This document shows positions 1-8,291 of a stretch of DNA of 64,000 nt, in pieces. Source of the stretch: Nisaea sediminum (GTDB taxonomy: Bacteria; Pseudomonadota; Alphaproteobacteria; Thalassobaculales; Thalassobaculaceae); assembly GCF_014904705.1 (NCBI RefSeq), contig NZ_JACZCQ010000001.1, positions 124,001 to 188,000 on the forward strand, written 5' to 3'. The notes beneath the pieces were generated by a model. The model saw only the letters and a program-made list of their open reading frames with translations. It did not search any database and had not been told where the DNA came from. Numbering within the stretch: position 1 is the first letter of the stretch; each line of letters starts with the position of its first letter. The position numbers were made by a program, and so were the translations under genes.

Positions 1-486
1 CTGCGCGCCATTGCCGACCTCGATCCCGCCGAAGGAGCGGTCTCCCTCGACGGGCGCGACCGCGAGGCCATGTCAGCACCGGATTGGCGCCGGCAGGTCG
101 CCTATCTGCCGGCCGAGCCCGGCTGGTGGGCGGACCGGGTCGCCGCGCATTTCGCCGACTGGGACGCCTGCCGGGATCTCGCGGAGCGTCTCGGTATAGA
201 TCCCGTTGCCGGCGATTGGTCCATCTCGCGGCTCTCGACCGGCGAGAGGCAGCGGCTCGGTCTGATGCGCCTGCTCGAGAACAAACCTCTCTGCCTCCTG
301 CTGGACGAACCGACGTCAGCGCTCGACGAGACTGCGACAGCCGCGGTCGAGGCGTTGGTCGCGGAACATTGCGCCGCCGGTGGTTGCTGTCTCTTCGTCA
401 CCCATGACAAGGCGCAGTTCGCACGCGTCGGAACTCGGGGCTACAGGCTTGAGGATGGCCGCCTCGTCGAGGAGCGGGTGGCATGA
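1..486 (+). CDS. fetA: FetA/YbbL-type ABC exporter ATPase (5' end outside window)
   Basis: This is the last 161 codons of an ABC ATPase. The frame is open from the first base, so the Walker A region lies off the left edge. Visible motifs in order are the signature LSTGERQR, Walker B LCLLLDEP with D-loop SALD, and the H-loop segment LFVTHD. The stop overlaps the ATG of the next gene, which encodes a FetB-type permease, so the pair forms one coupled transporter. By homology with E. coli FetAB (YbbLM) it would energise metal, probably iron, export across the inner membrane. The substrate is inferred from the partner only. Confidence 0.8.
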   Translation: MRAIADLDPAEGAVSLDGRDREAMSAPDWRRQVAYLPAEPGWWADRVAAHFADWDACRDLAERLGIDPVAGDWSISRLSTGERQRLGLMRLLENKPLCLLLDEPTSALDETATAAVEALVAEHCAAGGCCLFVTHDKAQFARVGTRGYRLEDGRLVEERVA

Positions 487-1277
487 ATTACGAGGTGCTG
501 TCCTACGCCGATCTCGCTTTTGCGGCCCTGCTCCTGCTGATCAACGGTGCGGTCTCCGTCGCCTTTGAGCTTGGGATGGCGCGCAGCCTTCTGATCGCGT
601 CGGTTCGCATGGTTGTGCAGCTGCTGCTCATCGGCGTGATTCTGGATTTCCTCCTGAGTACGGTGTCGCCGCTCTGGACCGGCCTCGCGGTGCTCACCAT
701 GCTCGGTTTTGCCGGGTACGAGGCGATGGCGCGTCAGGATCGGCGACTGAAGGGTTTCTGGGGCTATGGGCTCGGCGCGGGCGCCATGTGCTTTGCGGCT
801 CTCTTGATGATGGGTTTTGCTCTGACGACCCAGGTGGCGGCGGACCCCTGGTATCATCCGCGCTATCTCCTGCCATTGCTCGGTATGGTGCTCGGCAATT
901 GCATGACCGGTGTGGCGCTGGCGATCCGCGCGATCACCGCCGCTCTCAGCGACGGCCGCGCCGCTGTCGAGGCACAGCTCGTTCTCGGGCGCAGTTTCCG
1001 TCGGGCGGTCCTTCCGATGACCCGCGCGGCGCTGCGGACCGCGCTGACGCCGACGATCAATGCAATGGCGGCAACCGGCCTCGTCTCCCTTCCGGGGATG
1101 ATGACCGGGCAGATTCTCGCCGGCATCGATCCGGTCGAGGCGGTGAAATATCAATTACTGGTAATGTTTCTGATTTCCGGTGCGACAGGAATCGGCGTGA
1201 CTATTGCCGTTTTCTCCGTGCTTCGACGCCTCACGGATACGCGCCATCGGTTGCGTCTCGACCGGCTTTCCGAATAA
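483..1277 (+). CDS. fetB: FetB/YbbM-type (UPF0014) ABC permease
   Basis: A 264-residue, strongly hydrophobic protein with several membrane segments from the N-terminus onward. It has the hallmarks of the UPF0014 family: a conserved LLGMVLGNCMTGV segment near residues 135-150 and a TGLVSLPGMMTGQILAG segment near residues 200-216. Length is normal for the family. Its ATG overlaps the stop of the ATPase gene in ATGA, giving translational coupling. Known members (E. coli FetB) act in iron export and resistance to oxidative stress; that role is transferred by family here. A two-tier hairpin follows the stop and may end transcription. Confidence 0.85.
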   Translation: MNYEVLSYADLAFAALLLLINGAVSVAFELGMARSLLIASVRMVVQLLLIGVILDFLLSTVSPLWTGLAVLTMLGFAGYEAMARQDRRLKGFWGYGLGAGAMCFAALLMMGFALTTQVAADPWYHPRYLLPLLGMVLGNCMTGVALAIRAITAALSDGRAAVEAQLVLGRSFRRAVLPMTRAALRTALTPTINAMAATGLVSLPGMMTGQILAGIDPVEAVKYQLLVMFLISGATGIGVTIAVFSVLRRLTDTRHRLRLDRLSE

Positions 1278-1292
1278 ACCTTTCCTCGGAAT

Positions 1293-1341
1293 GTGCTTCT
1301 GTTGATCATCTGTGAAGATGAGTGCAGAAGTACATGTCTTT
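1293..1341 (+). terminator. Possible terminator after fetB
   Basis: Nested inverted repeats lie just after the fetB stop: outer arms CTTCTG (1296-1301) and CAGAAG (1325-1330), inner arms TCATCT and AGATGA around GTGA. The T-rich stretch downstream is short and interrupted, so termination is uncertain. Confidence 0.35.
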
Positions 1342-1546
1342 AAACAAAAATCTCTCTAATTTTAACCAAGCTAAATCGACTAAAATACTGCTGAAGTGCC
1401 ATGTATTATTCGCTTTTCAAATAGCATTTTACGCCGGTAGTATGAAATTAAATCTAAATCTGACTGAACGGCGAAAGCGCCAAAACAGGCAGAATGGCAC
1501 CTGGGAGAGAACTCCGTGCGCATGAGTTGGCTAGGGATCTTGAGAC

Positions 1547-1984
1547 ATGGAAACAACCAGTAATATATCCGGCAAGGAAGGCCGGGCGCAGGGCCGGTTT
1601 CACCGCGACAAGGAACGCAAAGACCTGACGCCGGTCGCCGTGCGGACGATCGCGAGTCTGTTCGATCTCTGGCAGGTGCCGCCTCGTGCCGCCGCGAAAC
1701 TGATGAATGTCGACGAGGGAACCTGGGCCGCCATGAGCGACGGGAACTGGCAGGGGATCCTCTCCGTCGACCAGCTCGAGCGGACGTCGAATCTGGTCGC
1801 GCTTTATCGCGACCTGAAGGAAAAGATGGACGAGCAGGCCGCCGACACCTGGCCGACCACGGGCAACAGCAACGCGCCATTCCGCGGCAAGACGCCGGTC
1901 GACATCATGGCTCTCGGCGGTCTTCCGGTGATCCAGGCCATGCGCCGGCACGTGAAGGCGCTGCAGCCCGAACTGGTGTCCTGA
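1547..1984 (+). CDS. Xre/MbcA/ParS-type antitoxin-like protein (orphan)
   Basis: A 145-residue soluble protein. The N-terminal part (about 30-85) looks like the Xre-type helical domain, with a segment LWQVPPRAAAKLMNV. The C-terminal part (about 110-140) carries the toxin-binding pattern of the DUF2384 family, FRGKTPVDIMALGGLPVI followed by a basic helix. Such proteins normally sit next to a RES-domain NAD-degrading toxin. None is adjacent here: a metal exporter lies upstream and a lipoprotein gene on the other strand lies downstream. It may be a lone regulator or a relic. A ribosome site AGGGA precedes the ATG, and the upstream 270 bases are AT-rich compared with the surroundings. Confidence 0.65.
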   Translation: METTSNISGKEGRAQGRFHRDKERKDLTPVAVRTIASLFDLWQVPPRAAAKLMNVDEGTWAAMSDGNWQGILSVDQLERTSNLVALYRDLKEKMDEQAADTWPTTGNSNAPFRGKTPVDIMALGGLPVIQAMRRHVKALQPELVS

Positions 1985-2012
1985 CCCTGCTGTCCTGACC
2001 CTGCTGTCCTGA
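1981..2012. repeat. 14-bp tandem repeat at the antitoxin stop codon
   Basis: The unit CTGACCCTGCTGTC occurs twice in tandem (1981-1994 and 1995-2008) and a third partial copy begins at 2009. The stop TGA of the upstream gene is in the first copy. This looks like local slippage at a gene end. Confidence 0.8.
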
Positions 2013-2031
2013 CTGGGACGGCTTGGCCGCG

Positions 2032-2445
2032 TCAGGCGCAGGGCGCGTTGTAGAGCCAACCTCCCTCCGGATGCGGACGGGCATAAATGTCGATCGACTG
2101 ATCGAAACGGACATAGCAGGAAAACAGCGGCACGGTGAGGAAGTTGGTCACCACCAGCGAAACCGTGTCCTGGCCATAAAGAGTTCCCACGAGACAGATC
2201 TTCGTCCGCCCGTTGCGCGCCAGCCTGAAGCTGGTGCGTTCGCGGGTCTTCAGCTGTACCCGTCCGGTGATGGTGAAGGGGGTGCGGTTGCGCACCAGCA
2301 CGCAGACTTCGCCGGTCTGCCCGTCGCCCGGCGGCGGCTTCGCGTCGCGCCGGTTGACCACGCTCGGCGGCTCTTCCTCGCAGGCGGCGAGGCCGAGGGA
2401 GGCTACGAAAAGCAGCGTGAAGGCGAGCGCGCGGAAACGGGTCAT
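2032..2445 (-). CDS. Small hypothetical lipoprotein
   Basis: A 137-residue protein with a hydrophobic signal peptide ending in a lipobox L-A-A-C, cysteine at residue 22, so it should be lipid-anchored after export. The remainder has no motif I recognise: a short acidic and proline-rich linker, then a mixed beta-like region with three further cysteines. It follows the peptide-transporter permease on the same strand with a gap of 48 bases and could share its transcript. No function is assigned. Confidence 0.65.
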   Translation of the reverse strand: MTRFRALAFTLLFVASLGLAACEEEPPSVVNRRDAKPPPGDGQTGEVCVLVRNRTPFTITGRVQLKTRERTSFRLARNGRTKICLVGTLYGQDTVSLVVTNFLTVPLFSCYVRFDQSIDIYARPHPEGGWLYNAPCA

Positions 2446-2493
2446 GGATCCAAGCTAGTGAGCGGTCGGCGGGGCGTCAATGAACAGCGCTCC

Positions 2494-3414
2494 TCATTTC
2501 CGGCGCCTTGAGTTGGCGCGGGGATCGAGCGCGTCCTGCAGTCCGTCGCCGAGGAAGTTGAAGGCGATCACGGCGGCGAAGATCAGCAGGCCGGGCCAGA
2601 CCGCGAGCATGGGAGCCGTCGCGATCAGGTCCTGTGCACCGGTCAGCATGTTGCCCCAGCTCGGGATCGGCGGTTGCACGCCGAGGCCGAGGAAGCTCAG
2701 CACGCTCTCGAACAGGATGACGTTGCCGATCGTGAGGGTCGCGGCCACCAGGACCGGCGAAGCGGCATTGGGCAAAAGGTGACGCAAGAGGATGCGCATC
2801 GGCGGCAGACCCTGCGCCCGGGCGGCTTCGATGAACTCGCGTTCGCGCAGGCTGAGGACGGCGCCCCGCACCAACCGCGCCGTCGTGGTCCAGCCGACCA
2901 GCGCGATGATGATCACGATCCGGTAGATGCTGAAACTCTCGGACTGCACGACGGCCGCCGGCAGTCCGGCTTTCGCCGGATCGATCGCGGCGAGCACGAT
3001 GAGCAGGGGCAGCAGCGGGAGCGAGATCACGCCGTCCGCGAGCCGCATCAGGACGGCATCCAATACACCGCCGCGCCAGCCGGCGAGAAGGCCGAGCATC
3101 GTGCCGATAGCGCTCGCGCTGAGCGCCGCGGCGAGCCCGACTGTAAGCGAGACCCGGCCGCCTTCGAGCAGGCGCATCAGGAGGTCCCGCCCGATTTCGT
3201 CGGTGCCGAGCGGATGGGCCATGGATGGCGGAGCGGCGATGCTGAAAAGGTCCGGTGTGGTGGCGTCGAGCCCGAGCATCGCACCTACAAGAGGTGCGGC
3301 GAAACAGGCGAGCATCATCGTTGCGAGGATTGCAAGACTCAGCGCGGCGGTGCCGTTTGCGAGAAGTCGCCCGAGGGCACCGCGTCGGCCGTGAAGCGCG
3401 AGCCCGGCCGTCAC
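2494..3414 (-). CDS. Peptide/nickel-type ABC transporter permease (DppC-like)
   Basis: A 306-residue inner-membrane permease. The EAA-type loop is visible as EFIEAARAQGLPPMRILLRHLLPNA (about residues 185-210), typical of DppC/OppC proteins, with hydrophobic segments on both sides. I chose the GTG at 3414: it overlaps the stop of the upstream permease in GTGA and begins just before the cytoplasmic N-terminus; the in-frame extension further upstream is arginine-rich shadow sequence. It forms the heterodimer partner of the 3411-4379 product. No ATPase gene is adjacent. Confidence 0.88.
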   Translation of the reverse strand: MTAGLALHGRRGALGRLLANGTAALSLAILATMMLACFAAPLVGAMLGLDATTPDLFSIAAPPSMAHPLGTDEIGRDLLMRLLEGGRVSLTVGLAAALSASAIGTMLGLLAGWRGGVLDAVLMRLADGVISLPLLPLLIVLAAIDPAKAGLPAAVVQSESFSIYRIVIIIALVGWTTTARLVRGAVLSLREREFIEAARAQGLPPMRILLRHLLPNAASPVLVAATLTIGNVILFESVLSFLGLGVQPPIPSWGNMLTGAQDLIATAPMLAVWPGLLIFAAVIAFNFLGDGLQDALDPRANSRRRK

Positions 3415-4379
3415 GTCCCCGTCCTCGCGGTAAGACGGATTCGCGGGTCGATCAGCCCGTAGGCGACATCGGCGGCGATGTTGGCGGCGAGTGTAACGGT
3501 CGTCGCCAGCAGCAGCCCGACGAGGGCGAGGTTGAAATCGTTGCCCATCACTGCGTCGTAGATCGTCTTCCCCATGCCGAGATAAGCGAACATGGTCTCG
3601 GTGATGAGCGCACCGGAAAAGAGCGCGCCGAAATCGAGCGCCATGATCGTGACCAGCGGGATCAGCGCGTTGCGGAACCCGTGACGCCAAAGGATCGCGC
3701 GTTCCGGTGCGCCCTTGGCCCGGGCGGTGCGGATATAGTCCTCGCGCAGCACCTCGACCATCGCCGCCCGGCCGTGACGGGTATATTGCGCGATGCTGGC
3801 CGCGGCGAGCGTCACAACCGGAAGGACGAGATGCGCCGCACGGTCGGCGATGCCGCCGTCACCGATGGTCGTCATACCGCTCGCCGGGAACAGTCCGAGC
3901 GTGACCGCGAAGAGCAGGATCAGCAGCAGGGCGAGCCAGAAGGGCGGAACGGAGATTCCCGCGAAGCAAAGGAGATTGATAGCCCGGTCGGCCAGACTGC
4001 CCGGGTTCCGCGCCGCGAGCACGCTTGCCGGAAGGGCGATCGCGACGGCGAGAGCGAAGGCCAGTCCCATCAGCAGCATTGAGTTCAAGAGCCGCGGCGC
4101 CAGCACCTCGGTGACCGGCGCGGCGAACAGGCGGGAATAGCCGAAATCCCCCTGGAGCGCGGCGGAGAGCCAGGTGCCGTAACGCTCTAGGAAGGGTCGG
4201 TCGAGGCCGTAGAGCGTCTTCAGCCGCACGACGTCGGCGGCAGTCATGTCCGGATCGCCCGCCATCATCAGATCGACAGGATCGCCCGGCATCAGCACCA
4301 GCAGGCCGTAAGTGACGAACGACATCAGCCAGAGCACCAGCAGTGCCTGCCCGAGGCGCCGGACGAGGAAGGCGCTCAT
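3411..4379 (-). CDS. Peptide/nickel-type ABC transporter permease (DppB-like)
   Basis: A 322-residue permease starting with the usual DppB pattern (first membrane helix at residues 8-30, then MPGDPVDLMMAGDP in the periplasm). The coupling loop reads DYIRTARAKGAPERAILWRH near residues 215-235. It lies 7 bases after the binding-protein stop and overlaps the second permease, so the three genes are one unit. The substrate cannot be told from the sequence; the class covers di- and oligopeptides, nickel, opines and related compounds. Confidence 0.9.
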   Translation of the reverse strand: MSAFLVRRLGQALLVLWLMSFVTYGLLVLMPGDPVDLMMAGDPDMTAADVVRLKTLYGLDRPFLERYGTWLSAALQGDFGYSRLFAAPVTEVLAPRLLNSMLLMGLAFALAVAIALPASVLAARNPGSLADRAINLLCFAGISVPPFWLALLLILLFAVTLGLFPASGMTTIGDGGIADRAAHLVLPVVTLAAASIAQYTRHGRAAMVEVLREDYIRTARAKGAPERAILWRHGFRNALIPLVTIMALDFGALFSGALITETMFAYLGMGKTIYDAVMGNDFNLALVGLLLATTVTLAANIAADVAYGLIDPRIRLTARTGT

Positions 4380-4386
4380 GCGGAGG

Positions 4387-6084
4387 TCAATTGGCGTCCG
4401 AACTGTCGCGCCATTGCTCGATCCAGTAGGTGGAGCTGTATTTGTGGCCGGTCGGACGCAGCCCCTTCAGCCATTTCGGCAGGATATAGGCGTCCGACCG
4501 GAAATAGAGCGGCAGGACGGGCAGGTCCGTGGCGTAGAGGGTCTGCTGCTCGGCCCAGAGTGCGCGCCGCTTTTCCTGGTCCAGCTCGACCTCGATGGCG
4601 TCGATCAGCCGGTCCATCTCGGCGCTTCTGTAGCCGGTCGCGTTCTGGCCGGACCAGTTGTTCGCCTCGGTAGGGATGGAGGTCGAATAGAGCGTGGTCT
4701 TGGGCAGCGCTTCCGGCGCGGAGAGCCAGGCGAACATAGCCATGGCCGGGAACTTGCGCTTGCGCACGGTCTCGCCGAAGAAAACCCGGGCCGGCTCGTT
4801 TCGGATCGTCACCTCGACACCGACCTGCTTCCAGTAATTCTGCAGCACCTGCTCGACCAGTTCGCGGATCCGGTTGCCCGAAGTGGTCATGATCTCCAGG
4901 CTGAGCTTCGTGCCATCGGGCTTGTGGCGGACGCCGCTCTTCATCTCCGTCCAGCCGGCTTCCTCGAGCAGTGCCTTCGCACGCTCCGGGTCGAAGTCAT
5001 ATTTCGGCAGGCCCTTGTGGTAGGCCCAGTCGAGTGGGTTCACGGCGCCGTGCGCGACCGGCTGGTTGCCGGCAAAGAGCCGGTCGGAAAGTGCCTGCCG
5101 GTCGATCGCATGCAGCAGCGCGCGGCGGACCCGGATGTCGGCGAGGACCGGATTGTCGAGATTGAGTTCGATATGCTCGTAGATCAGGCCGGGCTTGTAG
5201 ATCACGTCGAAGGCGTCGCCGTGCCTTTTGGCGAAGCCGAGCGCCTGGTCGAGCGTCAGACCGGCCTCGCCGGCAATATAGTCGATGGCACCGGAGAGCA
5301 GGTTGGCTTCGAGCGCGGCGGTCTTCTCTATGGTCTTGACCACGACGCGATCGAAGACCGGTCTCTTGCCCTGCCAGTGCTCGTTGCGCTCGAGCACGAT
5401 GTAGGCGCCTTCGCTCACCTCCGAAACCCGGTACGGGCCGTTATAGAGACCGGGTGTCGCCGGCGCTGTCTTGTACAGGGTGCGGTTCTTGTACTCCCGC
5501 GGCACGGCGAAGGCGTCACGCTCGAGATGGGCCGGCAGCAGGTCGAAATCGCCGGGCGTGTTGTAGCGATAGTCGATCTTGTTGCGCACGAAGGTGAAGG
5601 TGCGCTCGTCCTCGATCTCGATCTCGGCGATGTCCTGGTAGGTACTGATGTCGGAGACGCCGGTCTCGGGATGCTTGCCGACCTCCCAGCTGAACAGAAC
5701 GTCCTTTGTCGTGATCGGCGTGCCGTCGCCCCAGAAAGCGCCGGGCTTGATTGTGTAGGTCGTGCGCACGCCCTCGCGCCCGGTCGGGTTGCCCGCCGCA
5801 TCGAGTATGGGGAAGCGTTTCGCCCGCTTGTTCTCGAAGGTTGGCAGTTCGGTGCACCAGAGGCAGACCGGTTCCCAGTCATGGCCGAATATGGCGATCT
5901 GCCGCTGCGCCATGCCGAGCACATAGGTCTTCACCAGCATGGCGTCGATCATCGGGTTCAGCGTCGTCGGGAACTGGGTCATCCCGATGACCAGCTGTTC
6001 GCGGGCCTCGGCGGGTCGTGTCGGAGGAAGAGATGCCGCGAGCAAAATCAGGCAGAGGGCGAACAGTTTGATCGGACGCCGCAT
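4387..6084 (-). CDS. Periplasmic solute-binding protein, family 5 (peptide type)
   Basis: A 565-residue binding protein with a signal peptide (cleavage near residue 27, after RPAEA) and the family 5 architecture: TTLNPMID near the mature N-terminus, the LSGAIDYI segment and the conserved VRRALLHAIDRQAL motif at about 320-335. A strong ribosome site GGAGG precedes the ATG. It is the first gene of the binding protein-permease-permease group, but the two ATPases expected for such importers are missing nearby; the twin ATPase at 27951-30014 or a distant one may serve it. The substrate is unknown. Confidence 0.9.
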   Translation of the reverse strand: MRRPIKLFALCLILLAASLPPTRPAEAREQLVIGMTQFPTTLNPMIDAMLVKTYVLGMAQRQIAIFGHDWEPVCLWCTELPTFENKRAKRFPILDAAGNPTGREGVRTTYTIKPGAFWGDGTPITTKDVLFSWEVGKHPETGVSDISTYQDIAEIEIEDERTFTFVRNKIDYRYNTPGDFDLLPAHLERDAFAVPREYKNRTLYKTAPATPGLYNGPYRVSEVSEGAYIVLERNEHWQGKRPVFDRVVVKTIEKTAALEANLLSGAIDYIAGEAGLTLDQALGFAKRHGDAFDVIYKPGLIYEHIELNLDNPVLADIRVRRALLHAIDRQALSDRLFAGNQPVAHGAVNPLDWAYHKGLPKYDFDPERAKALLEEAGWTEMKSGVRHKPDGTKLSLEIMTTSGNRIRELVEQVLQNYWKQVGVEVTIRNEPARVFFGETVRKRKFPAMAMFAWLSAPEALPKTTLYSTSIPTEANNWSGQNATGYRSAEMDRLIDAIEVELDQEKRRALWAEQQTLYATDLPVLPLYFRSDAYILPKWLKGLRPTGHKYSSTYWIEQWRDSSDAN

Positions 6085-6168
6085 CGGGCCGCCTCCATCT
6101 CTCGGTCAGGTCTCCATTGAGGATAGGAAGCGGCGCCGGTTATTTCCAGCGCCGCGGATGCTGCCGCT

Positions 6169-6792
6169 TCAGGTCAGCGGAATATCGAGCACATGCTGCC
6201 TGAAGGCGGGCCGCGCGGCGATACGGGCGTACCAAGCTTCGAGCGCCGGCATCGGCGGGCGGTCTTCGACCAGGGTCAGCCAGCGGTAAATGTTCATGCC
6301 GAGCGGAATGTCCGCCATGGTCAGCCGGTCGCCCATCATGTAGTCGCGGCCGGTCAGGCGCTTTTCCAGGATCCAGAGTACGTCGATCATGCCCTTGCGC
6401 GCGGTGTCGATCGCGGCATGGTCGCGCTCGGCCTCCGGAGTCCTGACGAGGCCCCAGAAGATCGGCGTGATGAGGGGCAGGAGCGTGGTGTGTTTCCAGT
6501 CCATCCAGCGGTCCGCATCGGCATAGTCGCGCGGATCTGCGGGCGCCATCTCGCCTTTCGAATGCTTGTTGCAGAGATAGCGGACGATGGCGTTCGACTC
6601 CCAGAGAACGAAATCATCCTCGATGATCGTCGGGACGCGGGAGTTCGGGTTGAGCGACAGGTAATAATCGTCCTTCGTGTTGGCGAAGGCGCCGCCGTAA
6701 TCCTCGCGCTCGTTCGGGATCCCGAGCTCGCCGCAGAGCCAGGTCACCTTCTGCACATTGCTCGAATTGTTGCGTCCCAGAATCTTCAGCAT
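6169..6792 (-). CDS. Glutathione S-transferase family protein
   Basis: A 207-residue two-domain GST. The thioredoxin-like N-terminal half begins MLKILGRNNSSNVQKV, with the serine-rich glutathione-activating region near residues 10-12, and has the cis-proline segment NSRVPTIIED plus the ESNAIVRYL helix that binds the gamma-glutamyl group. The helical C-terminal domain contains the fold motif GDRLTMADI. It follows pyrE by 37 bases on the same strand with a good ribosome site, so it may be the distal part of the riboswitch-led transcript. The class resembles theta/beta-like bacterial GSTs; the substrate is not predictable. Confidence 0.88.
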   Translation of the reverse strand: MLKILGRNNSSNVQKVTWLCGELGIPNEREDYGGAFANTKDDYYLSLNPNSRVPTIIEDDFVLWESNAIVRYLCNKHSKGEMAPADPRDYADADRWMDWKHTTLLPLITPIFWGLVRTPEAERDHAAIDTARKGMIDVLWILEKRLTGRDYMMGDRLTMADIPLGMNIYRWLTLVEDRPPMPALEAWYARIAARPAFRQHVLDIPLT

Positions 6793-6829
6793 CTCGGCCC
6801 TCCCGGCGCCTCGCTCGTCCTTGTCTTTC

Positions 6830-7516
6830 TCAGGTTTCGACAGTCTCGCGGGATGCGGCCCAGCCGTCCGGGTCGCGCAGGAACTGGCGCACTTCGGCGA
6901 GCTGGGCGGCCGTATAGCCGCGCTTCTCGGCCGCGGCGAGCACGTCCCACCAGGTGCAGAGCCCGTGCAGATCGACGCCCCTTTCTTTCATCGAGGTCGT
7001 GCTCTCCGGGAAGTTGCCGTAGTGGAACACGACGAAGCAGTGCGCGACCTCTCCGCCGGCTTCCCGGATCGCGTCGATGAAGGAAAGCTTGGAGCCGCCG
7101 TCGGTCGCGAGATCCTCTACCAGCAGGATGCGCGCACCCTCGGGGAAGGTGCCTTCGATCCGCGCGTTGCGGCCGAAGCCTTTCGGCTTCTTTCGGATGT
7201 AGAGCATCGGCAGGCCGAGCAGATCGGCGATCCAGGCGGCAAACGGAATGCCTGCCGTCTCGCCGCCGGCCACCGCGTCGAACTGTTCGAACCCGGCCTT
7301 CTGGGCCAGCAGTTCGACGCCCATCTCCATCAGCTTCTTCCGCGCGCGGGGGAAGGAGATGATCTTCCGGCAATCGACATAGACCGGGCTGAGACGGCCC
7401 GAGGTGAAGGTGAAGGGCTCTTCCGGGCGGATATGCACGGCCTCGATCTCGAGCAGGATATTGGCTGCGGTCTCGGCGATGCTCTGGCGGAAATCGGGGG
7501 TCTGGCTCTCGTCCAT
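6830..7516 (-). CDS. pyrE: Orotate phosphoribosyltransferase
   Basis: A 228-residue type I phosphoribosyltransferase. The orotate-binding TSGRLSP motif is at about residues 39-45, and the PRPP loop RILLVEDLATDGGSK matches the PyrE pattern of two acidic residues followed by a T/G-rich loop. It converts orotate and PRPP to OMP in de novo pyrimidine synthesis. The ATG at 7516 (MDESQ) begins at the usual PyrE N-terminus; the open frame continues upstream without conserved sequence. It sits 55 bases after livF in a run led by a TPP riboswitch, an unusual setting for a pyrimidine enzyme. Confidence 0.9.
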   Translation of the reverse strand: MDESQTPDFRQSIAETAANILLEIEAVHIRPEEPFTFTSGRLSPVYVDCRKIISFPRARKKLMEMGVELLAQKAGFEQFDAVAGGETAGIPFAAWIADLLGLPMLYIRKKPKGFGRNARIEGTFPEGARILLVEDLATDGGSKLSFIDAIREAGGEVAHCFVVFHYGNFPESTTSMKERGVDLHGLCTWWDVLAAAEKRGYTAAQLAEVRQFLRDPDGWAASRETVET

Positions 7517-7571
7517 CGACGGGGGGCTCCCAAGGCAGGCGATTTGAAACGCCCGGAGCATAGACGAAGCC

Positions 7572-8291
7572 TCAGCCGTGTTCACCCTCGGAAAGCAGCA
7601 GATGTTTCAAGCGATCGTGAGAGACGTCGCCCACCGGTGCGTCGAGCACCAGCCGGCCTCTGTGCAGCACGGCAACGCGGTCGGCGACGGACAGTGCATG
7701 GGTGAGGCTCTGTTCCGCCAGCAAGACGCCGTTCCCCCTATCTGCCAAGCGCCGAATCGTGGGGAACAATTCCTGGCAGATCACAGGCGCAAGACCCAGG
7801 GAAGGCTCGTCGAGCAGCAGGACATCCGGGTCGGACATCAGCGCGCGGGCGATGGCGACCACCTGCTGCTGGCCGCCGCTGAGGCGCCAGCATTCCTGCT
7901 CCAGGATGTGATCGAGCAATGGGAAGAGGCGCGTGATCTCTTCAATCCGTCTGTCACGCTCTCTGGCGGTGGCTCTGGAGGCGGCGTGCAGGGTGTCCAA
8001 GACACTCATGCCCGGGAAGAGGCGCCGGCCCTCGGGGCAATAGCCGATGCCGAGCCGGGCCCGTCCGGCCGTCTCGAGCGGGCCGAGATCGCGGTCCCGG
8101 AACCGGATCGAGCCAGCCTCAAGCGGCTCGAGGCCCATGATGGAGCGTAGCAGGCTCGACTTTCCGGCGCCGTTCAGCCCGAGCAGGGCGACGATCTCTC
8201 CGGCGGAGACAGAAAGATCGAGGTTGTCGACGGCGAGACCGCCTCCGCGCAGGATGGAGACGTTGCGAAGCTCAAGCAGCGCGACGCTCAT
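7572..8291 (-). CDS. livF: LIV-type ABC transporter ATPase (LivF-like)
   Basis: A 239-residue ATPase: Walker A GLNGAGKSS near residues 38-46, the LivF-type segment GIGYCPEGRRLFPGMSV, signature LSGGQQQ, Walker B VLLLDEPSLGL and an H-loop glutamine-histidine variant AEQSLTHAL. The AEQ in place of the usual histidine switch is common in LivF. Its ATG overlaps the LivM-LivG fusion stop in ATGA. It is the second ATPase of the transporter encoded by the riboswitch-led operon. The LIV label describes family, not substrate. Confidence 0.9.
   Translation of the reverse strand: MSVALLELRNVSILRGGGLAVDNLDLSVSAGEIVALLGLNGAGKSSLLRSIMGLEPLEAGSIRFRDRDLGPLETAGRARLGIGYCPEGRRLFPGMSVLDTLHAASRATARERDRRIEEITRLFPLLDHILEQECWRLSGGQQQVVAIARALMSDPDVLLLDEPSLGLAPVICQELFPTIRRLADRGNGVLLAEQSLTHALSVADRVAVLHRGRLVLDAPVGDVSHDRLKHLLLSEGEHG

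Noticed and set aside
1322-1525. 67-codon frame after fetB
   Set aside because: AT-rich and lysine/asparagine-rich, with no ribosome site and a non-ATG start; it lies in the intergenic leader.
4312-6120. A 602-residue plus-strand frame
   Set aside because: It is the antisense shadow of the peptide-binding protein gene and has no domain or ribosome site.
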